Origin: JACQWR01 sp964614365
GTDB lineage: Bacteria > Desulfobacterota > Syntrophia > Syntrophales > JACQWR01
Reading direction: 5' to 3'
Length of the DNA: 18,995 nt
Assembly (NCBI GenBank): GCA_964614365.1
Contig: CAZTLA010000046.1
Location: 1 to 18,995, forward strand
The notes below the pieces were generated by a model, which saw nothing but the letters and a program-made list of their open reading frames with translations, did no database searches and had not been told where the DNA came from. This document shows, in pieces, positions 1 to 5,633 of the stretch. The position numbers were made by a program, and so were the translations under genes. Every line of letters begins with the position of its first letter. Within the stretch, counting starts at the first letter, position 1.

Positions 1-53
1 AAAGCGGACAATTCATGCGCTACAAAACCGGACAATTCTATTTGCTCTTGACA
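1..53. repeat. Direct repeats resembling an IS end
   Basis: The 10-mer CGGACAATTC occurs at 5-14 and again at 29-38. Each copy is preceded by an A-rich run, and the two lie 24 bases apart. The stretch runs on to TTGACA at 48-53. Short spaced direct repeats of this style, ending in a TGACA-like terminus, resemble the multiple terminal repeats of IS21-family elements as I remember them. The transposase genes would lie outside the window to the left. What is seen is only the repeat; the IS assignment is a weak inference. Confidence 0.35.
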
Positions 54-69
54 GGGCAAAAAAATAATC

Positions 70-98
70 TTGACAAAAAAGGTATTTTTTTATAGAGA
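70..98 (+). promoter_or_regulatory. Candidate sigma-70 promoter for the ilv operon
   Basis: A perfect -35 hexamer TTGACA lies at 70-75 in an AT-rich tract. The best -10 candidates are TATAGA at 91-96 (15-base spacer, 4 of 6 matches) and the overlapping TAGAGA at 93-98 (17-base spacer, 3 of 6). Transcription would begin near 103-106, just upstream of the leader peptide's ribosome binding site at 118-122. A second TTGACA at 48-53 has no well-placed -10. The -35 is convincing; the -10 is weak. Confidence 0.5.
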
Positions 99-128
99 TA
101 CAACCGTAAGAACGTGATGGAGCGTAAG

Positions 129-230
129 ATGGTCATGCAGCATGAAACAGGTTTTGAAAATATTCCGGTTATACTGAGCGTCGTGGCTGTAGTAGCTGTA
201 GGCACGGGTGCCGCCGCTCGGTTTCTTTGA
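129..230 (+). CDS. Putative ilv leader peptide
   Basis: A 33-codon ORF starts at ATG 129, six bases after the Shine-Dalgarno-like TGGAG at 118-122, and stops with TGA at 228-230. An in-frame ATG at 117 would add four residues but has a poorer ribosome site. Its middle is crowded with branched-chain codons: Ile 162, Val 168, Ile 171, Leu 174, Val 180, Val 183, Val 189, Val 192 and Val 198. The peptide contains the stretch IPVILSVVAVVAV. It lies directly before a terminator and upstream of ilvB. That is the arrangement of the E. coli ilvL and ivbL leaders, whose translation senses charged tRNA(Ile), tRNA(Val) or tRNA(Leu). The peptide itself probably has no function. The alternative is a chance ORF, but codon content, position and RNA folding all agree. 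Confidence 0.75.
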   Translation: MVMQHETGFENIPVILSVVAVVAVGTGAAARFL

Positions 231-283
231 TTCACCGACATAAGAAGCTAAGAGCCGCGGGCGCCCCAACCCGCGGCTTTTTT
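176..283 (+). promoter_or_regulatory. ilv transcription attenuator (competing RNA stems)
   Basis: Four segments can pair in mutually exclusive ways. Segment 1 (176-183, within the leader ORF) pairs with segment 2 (212-219), with 7 of 8 positions matched. Segment 2 (211-219, near the leader stop) pairs with segment 3 (252-260), with 8 of 9 matched. Segment 3 (253-261) pairs perfectly over 9 bp with segment 4 (270-278), which is followed by T6. A ribosome stalled on the Ile/Val codons would cover segment 1, free segment 2 and favour the 2:3 antiterminator. A ribosome reaching the stop codon would mask segment 2 and let the 3:4 terminator form. Without translation, 1:2 would also leave 3:4 free. 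Pairings were found by eye; energies were not computed. Confidence 0.7.
253..283 (+). terminator. Attenuator terminator hairpin before ilvB
   Basis: A perfect 9-bp GC-rich stem pairs 253-261 (AGCCGCGGG) with 270-278 (CCCGCGGCT). The loop is 8 bases, and T6 follows at 278-283. This is a textbook intrinsic terminator. It lies 22 bases after the leader stop codon and 78 bases before ilvB, so it must be bypassed for the operon to be expressed. Confidence 0.85.
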
Positions 284-290
284 ATTTCAA

Positions 291-328
291 AAAGCCGCAT
301 ACCGGGAAGCGCTGCGGCTTTATTTATT
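291..328 (+). terminator. Second terminator-like hairpin in the ilv leader
   Basis: AAAGCCGCA (291-299) pairs perfectly with TGCGGCTTT (313-321) across a 13-base loop. The tail is the interrupted T-rich ATTTATTTA. Its left arm can instead pair with the right arm of the preceding terminator: 273-282 with 289-298 forms a 10-bp stem with a 6-base loop. The two hairpins are therefore linked. It may be a back-up terminator or part of the switch. Termination efficiency is uncertain because the T tract is broken by A. Confidence 0.5.
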
Positions 329-361
329 TACGAAAACGCTAAATTTTGAGGGGGTGCAACA

Positions 362-2059
362 GTGAAACTAACGGGAGCTCAGATTCTCTTTAAGGTCCTG
401 CAAGAGGAAAACGTGGATACCATCTTCGGTTATCCGGGCGGTTCCGTCATGGATATCTACGACGAGCTGTTCCGGCATGAAGACATCAAACACTTCCTTG
501 TCCGTCATGAACAGGGAGCCATACATGCGGCCGACGGGTACGCGCGGGCCTCGGGAAAAATCGGCGTGTGCCTGGTCACGTCAGGCCCCGGCGCCACCAA
601 TACGGTAACGGGCATCGCCAATGCATATTTGGATTCCATTCCCCTTGTCGTTATGACGGGACAGGTTCCCGTTTCTCTGATCGGCAATGACGCCTTCCAG
701 GAGGTGGATATCACGGGTATCACCCGGCCCTGCACCAAGCATAATTTCCTGGTGCGGGATGTGGAAAACCTGGCCCGGACGATAAAAGAGGCCTTTCATA
801 TCGCCCGGTCGGGACGTCCCGGTCCGGTGCTGATCGATCTTCCCAAAAACGTCATGCAGGCGCTGGTGGACGACACAACCCTGTCCTATCCCATAAGCTT
901 CTCCGATGAGGAAAGCGATCCGATTGAGGAAGACTGCGCGAAGGCCCTTGAACTGATCAGAAAATCCCGGAAACCCCTGATCTTCTGTGGCGGCGGCGTG
1001 ATTTTGGGAAGGGCATGGCAGGAGTTCCGTGCATTTGCAAAAAAACTCAACTGTCCCGTCACGTCGTCCCTCATGGGACTGGGCGCATTCCCGGGCAGCG
1101 ATCCTCTCTGGTTGGGCATGCTCGGCATGCACGGAACCTACTATGCGAACATGGCGATCAGCAACGCCGACCTGCTTATCGCCGTAGGGGTGAGGTTTGA
1201 CGATCGCGTCACCTCCAAAGTGGAGGCCTTTGCGCCTCACGCCCGGATCATCCACATTGATATTGATCCCGTGTCCATCGATAAAACCATCAAGGCTGAC
1301 GTTTCCATCGTGAGCGACTGCAAGCCCGTGCTTGAGCTCTTTAACGAGTGGCTGTCCCACGATCCGGTGGTCACCCCGGATGAGCATACGAAGGAGTGGC
1401 GTGCGCAGATAGCCGAATGGAAAGAGAAGGTTCCCCTGTCCTACTGCCGGGGCGAGAAAATAAAGCCCCAGTGCGTTATCGAAACACTGTACGAACTTAC
1501 CAAAGGCAAGGCAATCATCGCCACCGAGGTGGGACAGAACCAGATGTGGGCGGCGCAGTTCTACCCCGTGGATGAACCGAACACCTTCATTTCATCGGGT
1601 GGCCTGGGCACCATGGGATTCGGATTCCCCGCGGCAATCGGCGCACAGGTTGCCTGTCCCGAAAAACTGGTCGTGGATATTGCCGGCGACGGCAGCATTC
1701 AGATGAACATTCAGGAAATGGCGACGGCGGTGCAGTACAAGCTGCCCGTCAAGATCGTCATTCTCAATAACGGCTTTCTGGGCATGGTTCGCCAGTGGCA
1801 GGAGTTGTTCTACGGCAAACGCTACTCTGAGACCGACATGTCCTACGCGCCGGACTTTGTAAAACTGGCAGAGGCATACGGCGCGACCGGTTTGAGATGC
1901 ACCAAACCGGACGAAGTGAAAGCCACACTCCAAAAGGGTCTCGCTACCCCCGGCACGGTCGTGATGGATTTCCGGGTGGAACCGGAGGAAGGCGTTTTTC
2001 CCATGGTCAAACCAGGCGTTCCCCTGACGGAGATGACGCTGGGTAAAAAGGCGGATTAG
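362..2059 (+). CDS. ilvB: Acetolactate synthase, large (catalytic) subunit
   Basis: This thiamine-diphosphate enzyme condenses two pyruvates to 2-acetolactate, or pyruvate with 2-oxobutyrate to 2-aceto-2-hydroxybutyrate. It is the first common step of valine, leucine and isoleucine synthesis. The 565-residue length is normal for the family. The N-terminal domain has GYPGGSVMDIYDEL (residues 23-36) and the ThDP-activating glutamate E50 in VRHEQG. The central FAD/2-oxidase-like domain contains GVRFDDRV near 276-283. The C-terminal ThDP domain has the GDG (442-444) to NN (469-470) metal/diphosphate motif and GFLGMVRQWQ. The start is a GTG at 362, seven bases after the strong Shine-Dalgarno GAGGGGG at 349-355. 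The gene lies behind the leader-peptide attenuator and 58 bases before the small-subunit gene, so the two should be co-expressed as a holoenzyme. Confidence 0.97.
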   Translation: MKLTGAQILFKVLQEENVDTIFGYPGGSVMDIYDELFRHEDIKHFLVRHEQGAIHAADGYARASGKIGVCLVTSGPGATNTVTGIANAYLDSIPLVVMTGQVPVSLIGNDAFQEVDITGITRPCTKHNFLVRDVENLARTIKEAFHIARSGRPGPVLIDLPKNVMQALVDDTTLSYPISFSDEESDPIEEDCAKALELIRKSRKPLIFCGGGVILGRAWQEFRAFAKKLNCPVTSSLMGLGAFPGSDPLWLGMLGMHGTYYANMAISNADLLIAVGVRFDDRVTSKVEAFAPHARIIHIDIDPVSIDKTIKADVSIVSDCKPVLELFNEWLSHDPVVTPDEHTKEWRAQIAEWKEKVPLSYCRGEKIKPQCVIETLYELTKGKAIIATEVGQNQMWAAQFYPVDEPNTFISSGGLGTMGFGFPAAIGAQVACPEKLVVDIAGDGSIQMNIQEMATAVQYKLPVKIVILNNGFLGMVRQWQELFYGKRYSETDMSYAPDFVKLAEAYGATGLRCTKPDEVKATLQKGLATPGTVVMDFRVEPEEGVFPMVKPGVPLTEMTLGKKAD

Positions 2060-2092
2060 CGTCCCTGTCAGAACTTGGGGGTAATTCAAGAG

Positions 2093-2116
2093 AAAGGTGC
2101 ATACAAAGGTGCATAC
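2093..2116 (+). repeat. 12-bp tandem duplication at the ilvN ribosome site
   Basis: AAAGGTGCATAC is present twice in direct tandem (2093-2104 and 2105-2116), immediately before ATG 2118. Each unit carries an AAAGG Shine-Dalgarno-like core and an in-frame GTG (2097 and 2109), so the duplication multiplies the possible ribosome sites and starts of ilvN. The unit is 12 bases, so the frame is kept. Confidence 0.85.
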
Positions 2117-2117
2117 A

Positions 2118-2618
2118 ATGGAAATTAAGGAAAATACGATTTCAATCCTGGTGAACAACAAACCGGACGTCATGGCGCGGATAGCCGGGACCTTCAGCGG
2201 GCGCGGTTTCAACATTGAGACCATCGCCGTGAATGTTACGAAGGATCCCCATATCTCCAAGATCATCCTTACGATCTTCGGCAATCAGGATACCATTACA
2301 AAAATTGAAAAACAGTTAAAGCGGATGCTGGACGTGATCCAGGTGGATGATTTAACCGGCAGAGACGCCATCAGGCGGGAAATGATCCTGGTCCGCATGA
2401 AAACGACAGAGGAGCAGCGAACGCAGCTTACGAAAACTATTGACACCTATAAATGGAAAATAGTAAGCAGCAGCGCGGATTACTGCATTGTGGAAATCAC
2501 GGGTCACCGGGATGACATTGAAAATGCCTTGGCAATTCTTGAGCCGCTGGGCATAGATGATTTTACCAGAACAGGGACGGTTGCATTAGCGAGACAGAAT
2601 AATAACTCAAGGGGGTAG
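2118..2618 (+). CDS. ilvN: Acetolactate synthase, small (regulatory) subunit
   Basis: This regulatory subunit of acetolactate synthase activates the catalytic subunit and confers feedback inhibition by valine. It has 166 residues from ATG 2118, typical of the longer IlvN/IlvH form. An N-terminal ACT domain spans roughly residues 1-75 (ISILVNNKPDVMARIAG, GRGFNIETIAVN). A second domain contains the RELILV-like REMILVRMK and continues to the end. ATG 2118 has AAAGG about eight bases upstream. In-frame GTG codons at 2097 and 2109 would add seven or three residues (MHTKVHT) created by the tandem duplication, and are less likely starts. The stop codon lies three bases before ilvC, within its Shine-Dalgarno region, implying tight coupling. 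Confidence 0.95.
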   Translation: MEIKENTISILVNNKPDVMARIAGTFSGRGFNIETIAVNVTKDPHISKIILTIFGNQDTITKIEKQLKRMLDVIQVDDLTGRDAIRREMILVRMKTTEEQRTQLTKTIDTYKWKIVSSSADYCIVEITGHRDDIENALAILEPLGIDDFTRTGTVALARQNNNSRG

Positions 2619-2621
2619 GAT

Positions 2622-3668
2622 ATGGCAAAGATGAATTTTGGCGGTACGTGGGAAGAGGTTATAACCTCCGATGAATTTACGCTCACGAAGGCGAAGGAGG
2701 TGTTGAAAAACGAGACGGTGGCCGTCATCGGGTACGGCGTTCAGGGGCGTGGTCAGGCGCTGAACATGAAGGACAACGGGATCCGGGTGATCGTCGGCGA
2801 GGGGGATTACAACTGGAAGAAGGCCATCGAGGAGGGGTTCGTTCCCGGAGAGACCCTCTTTCCGCCCATGGAGGCGGCGAAACGCGGCACCATAATCCAA
2901 TATCTTCAGTCCGACGCGGGACAGAAGGAAATGTGGGCTGAATTGAAGCCGACGCTGACGAAGGGCAAGGCCCTCTATTTTTCCCACGGTTTTTCCATTG
3001 TCTACAAGGAGCAGACGGGCGTTATTCCACCCCCGGATATTGATGTCATCATGGTGGCGCCCAAAGGATCGGGCCGCTCGGTCCGGGAGAACTTTCTGGC
3101 GGGCAGCGGGATAAACTCAAGCTATGCCGTTTTCCAGGACGCTACGGGCAGAGCTCTGGAGAGGACGCTGGCCACGGGCGTGGGCATCGGTTCGGGCTAT
3201 CTCTTCCCCACAACCTTTGAGATGGAAGTGTACAGCGACTTGACGGGTGAACGGGGCGTCCTCATGGGATGCCTGGCCGGGATTCTGGAGGCCCAGTACA
3301 ACGAGTTGAGAAAGCGCGGACACAGTCCCAGCGAGGCCTTCAACGAATCCGTGGAGGAGCTGACGCAAAGCCTGATGCCGCTAGTTGCCCAGAACGGCAT
3401 GGACTGGATGTACGCCAACTGCAGCACCACCGCCCAGCGCGGCGCCCTCGACTGGAAGGACAAATTCCGCGATGCCGTCGCCCCGGTCTTTAAAGACCTC
3501 TATGACCGTGTCGCATCCGGCAAAGAGACGGCGGTCGTTCTGGACGTAAACAGCAGACCCGATTATCGGGACAAACTCCAGAAGGAGCTGGACGTGATCA
3601 AGAACAGCGAGATGTGGCAGGCAGGGGCGGCGGTACGGTCTCTGCGGCCGGAACGGCGCAAGAAATAA
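2622..3668 (+). CDS. ilvC: Ketol-acid reductoisomerase (short, fungal/Bacteroidetes-like type)
   Basis: This enzyme catalyses Mg-dependent alkyl migration and NAD(P)H reduction of acetolactate or acetohydroxybutyrate to the 2,3-dihydroxy acids. It has 348 residues, far shorter than the ~490-residue E. coli class II form. The N-terminal Rossmann domain has GYGVQG at 37-42, and the catalytic-region histidine is H122 (YFSHGF). The knotted C-terminal domain carries metal-ligand candidates D206 and E210 (YSDLTGERG) and E242/E246 (GHSPSEAFNESVEE). A substrate-site serine lies in CSTTAQRGALDW near 267-278. The C-terminal-domain motifs recall yeast Ilv5 and Bacteroidetes enzymes more than standard class I proteins. 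The cofactor loop (residues 59-65, GEGDYNW) has acidic residues and lacks the usual Arg/Ser that bind the NADPH 2'-phosphate, so NADH use is plausible (inference). ATG 2622 follows GGGGGTAGGA. Confidence 0.95.
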   Translation: MAKMNFGGTWEEVITSDEFTLTKAKEVLKNETVAVIGYGVQGRGQALNMKDNGIRVIVGEGDYNWKKAIEEGFVPGETLFPPMEAAKRGTIIQYLQSDAGQKEMWAELKPTLTKGKALYFSHGFSIVYKEQTGVIPPPDIDVIMVAPKGSGRSVRENFLAGSGINSSYAVFQDATGRALERTLATGVGIGSGYLFPTTFEMEVYSDLTGERGVLMGCLAGILEAQYNELRKRGHSPSEAFNESVEELTQSLMPLVAQNGMDWMYANCSTTAQRGALDWKDKFRDAVAPVFKDLYDRVASGKETAVVLDVNSRPDYRDKLQKELDVIKNSEMWQAGAAVRSLRPERRKK

Positions 3669-3674
3669 TTATCT

Positions 3675-3704
3675 AGGGAGATGCTGTGCATCTCCCTTTT
3701 TATT
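3675..3704 (+). terminator. Intrinsic terminator between ilvC and ilvD
   Basis: A perfect stem pairs GGGAGATGC (3676-3684) with GCATCTCCC (3688-3696), with a TGT loop; A3675-T3697 adds a tenth pair. T5 follows at 3697-3701, then ATTG. It starts seven bases after the ilvC stop. It should end most ilvBNC transcripts and leave ilvD to partial readthrough or its own promoter. No clear promoter is visible in the 34 bases between the hairpin and ilvD. Confidence 0.85.
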
Positions 3705-3738
3705 GTCTCGCAAGATATCAACGATTGGGGGTAATACC

Positions 3739-5418
3739 ATGAAAGCGGGAAAAAGCATGCGCAGCGACCTGATGAAAAAGGGCCTGGAGCGGGCGCCTCA
3801 TCGCTCCCTGTTCAAGGCCATGGGCTATACCGATGAAGAGATTGCCCGTCCCCTGATCGGGATTGTCAATGCCGCCAACGAGATCATTCCGGGCCACATC
3901 CATCTGGATCTGATCTCGCAGGCCGTGAAGGACGGGATCAGAATGGCCGGAGGGACACCGGTGGAATTCCCCGCCATCGGCGTCTGCGACGGCATCGCCA
4001 TGGGCCACATGGGCATGAAATACTCCCTGGCGAGCCGGGAATTGATTGCCGACTCCATCGAGGTAATGGCCATAGCCCATCCCTTCGATGCCCTGGTGCT
4101 CATTCCCAACTGCGATAAGATCGTGCCGGGCATGCTCATGGCGGCATTGCGTCTCAACATCCCCGCTATGTTTATCAGCGGCGGCCCCATGCTGGCCGGC
4201 GCCCATGAGGGGAAGAAGGTTAATCTCATCACCGTGTTTGAAAGCGTGGGCGCGGTGAAGGCCGGCCGTATGACGTCAGCCTCCCTGAAAGCCCTTGAAG
4301 ATTCAGCCTGTCCCGGCTGCGGCTCCTGCGCCGGCATGTATACGGCAAATTCCATGAACTGTCTCACGGAAGCGATCGGCCTCGGTCTGCCGGGGAACGG
4401 CACCATCCTTGCCGTCCACGCGGCCCGCAGGCGTCTGGCCAAGCAGGCGGGTATGCAGGTCATGGAGCTGCTCAAAAAGAATATCCGGCCGCGGGACATC
4501 GCCACGCCGGCGGCCTTCAAAAATGCGCTGGCCGTGGACATGGCGCTCGGTTGTTCCACCAATACGGCCCTGCACCTGCCCGCCATCGCTCACGAGGCGG
4601 GAATCAAACTCGATCTCGATCTGTTCAACACGATCAGCAAAAAAACGCCCCATCTCTGCCACCTGAGTCCCGCGGGGCCCCACCATATCGAAGATCTGGG
4701 CGCAGCCGGCGGCATTCAGGCCGTCATGAAGGAGCTCGATACCCTGGGCCTCCTTGATCTGAAGGTTATGACGGCCACGGGAAAAACGCTGGGCGTAAAC
4801 CTGAAAGGGGCGCGCGTTCTGAACCGGGAGGTGATCCGTTCCGTGAAGAATCCCTACCATCGCGAGGGAGGGCTTGCTATCCTGAAGGGCAATCTGGCCC
4901 CCGACGGGGCGGTGGTGAAACAGTCGGCCGTGGAGCCGGAAATGATGGTGAACGAAGGCAAGGCCCGCGTCTTCGACGGGGAAGAGCCGGCCATCACCGC
5001 CATATTGGGCGGCAAGATACACCCGGGCGACATCGTGGTCATCCGTTACGCAGGCCCCAAGGGAGGTCCGGGCATGCCGGAGATGCTTGCCCCCACCTCG
5101 GCGATCGTGGGGATGGGCCTCGACCGGACCGTGGCCCTGCTTACTGATGGCAGGTTCAGCGGCGGCTCGCGCGGCGCGGCCATCGGCCATATCTCGCCGG
5201 AGGCGGCGGAAGGCGGTCCTATCGGCCTGGTGCGGGAAGGAGACCGGATCGCCATCGATATCCCGAAGAAGACCCTCACCCTCAAGATAAGCGAAAAGGA
5301 ATTGGCCGCGAGGCGAAAAACCCTCAGGCCACACACACCAGCAATCACGAGCGGCTACCTGGCCCGGTACGCCAGACTGGTTACGTCCGCCAGTACGGGC
5401 GCCATTTTTAGAGAATAG
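3739..5418 (+). CDS. ilvD: Dihydroxyacid dehydratase (E. coli-type Fe-S)
   Basis: This enzyme dehydrates 2,3-dihydroxy-3-methylbutanoate or -pentanoate to the 2-oxo acid, the third shared step of Val/Ile synthesis. It has 559 residues from ATG 3739, which follows a TTGGGGGT ribosome site. A TTG at 3703 in the same frame falls in the terminator's T-rich tail and is rejected. Fe-S cysteine candidates are C125 (IPNCDKI) and C191/C194/C197 (CPGCGSCAGMYTANSMN). At residues 51-53 it has PGH, as in the E. coli enzyme. The plant/actinobacterial [2Fe-2S] type has a cysteine (PCN) there, so an oxygen-sensitive cluster is likely. C-terminal landmarks are YAGPKGGPGMPEM and LTDGRFSGGSRG. It shares the operon direction but is separated from ilvC by a strong terminator. 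Confidence 0.96.
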   Translation: MKAGKSMRSDLMKKGLERAPHRSLFKAMGYTDEEIARPLIGIVNAANEIIPGHIHLDLISQAVKDGIRMAGGTPVEFPAIGVCDGIAMGHMGMKYSLASRELIADSIEVMAIAHPFDALVLIPNCDKIVPGMLMAALRLNIPAMFISGGPMLAGAHEGKKVNLITVFESVGAVKAGRMTSASLKALEDSACPGCGSCAGMYTANSMNCLTEAIGLGLPGNGTILAVHAARRRLAKQAGMQVMELLKKNIRPRDIATPAAFKNALAVDMALGCSTNTALHLPAIAHEAGIKLDLDLFNTISKKTPHLCHLSPAGPHHIEDLGAAGGIQAVMKELDTLGLLDLKVMTATGKTLGVNLKGARVLNREVIRSVKNPYHREGGLAILKGNLAPDGAVVKQSAVEPEMMVNEGKARVFDGEEPAITAILGGKIHPGDIVVIRYAGPKGGPGMPEMLAPTSAIVGMGLDRTVALLTDGRFSGGSRGAAIGHISPEAAEGGPIGLVREGDRIAIDIPKKTLTLKISEKELAARRKTLRPHTPAITSGYLARYARLVTSASTGAIFRE

Positions 5419-5461
5419 TTGATCGGCCATTCTGTACCGTTCTTAAAAGAGAGGTAACGCC

Positions 5462-5503
5462 ATGGCGCTTGCAGTTATTATTCAAGTAAAATACAATGGT
5501 TAA
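5462..5503 (+). CDS. Unrecognised 13-codon ORF after ilvD
   Basis: ATG 5462 is preceded by a strong Shine-Dalgarno (AGAGAGG at 5449-5455), then 13 codons (MALAVIIQVKYNG) and TAA. An overlapping 23-codon ORF starts at ATG 5496 and ends at 5567. Neither resembles a protein I know. The good ribosome site before so short a frame suggests a gene remnant, a tiny peptide or chance. Confidence 0.2.
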   Translation: MALAVIIQVKYNG

Positions 5504-5595
5504 GTGCCTATCCTCGTACCGCTTCGTTAAAGAAGTATCTGGTGATGAATTCGATGTCTCAATCTGAAATGGGCGCTATCCCCGAGATCTTAATC

Positions 5596-5633
5596 AACTG
5601 AAAAAGTACCGTCTGCCCTCCCTTCAGTTTTTT
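5596..5633 (+). terminator. Weak terminator-like hairpin, ilvD/ygiQ junction
   Basis: AACTGAA (5596-5602) can pair with TTCAGTT (5623-5629) across a 20-base loop, with T6 at 5628-5633. It lies between the convergent ilvD and ygiQ genes and overlaps the last codons of ygiQ. The stem is short and the loop long, so this is tentative. The rest of the 5419-5623 spacer shows nothing clear beyond the short ORF described separately. Confidence 0.3.

Noticed and set aside
38..241. 67-codon minus-strand open frame upstream of ilvB
   Set aside because: It overlaps the promoter and leader-peptide region on the opposite strand. The plus-strand leader ORF and RNA stems explain the sequence better.
231..361. 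T-box or small-molecule riboswitch before ilvB
   Set aside because: I see no T-box specifier loop or TGG-bearing antiterminator bulge, and the Ile/Val-rich leader ORF accounts for the region as a ribosome-mediated attenuator.
4303..5430. 375-codon minus-strand open frame opposite ilvD
   Set aside because: It is a shadow of the conserved ilvD reading frame with no domain.
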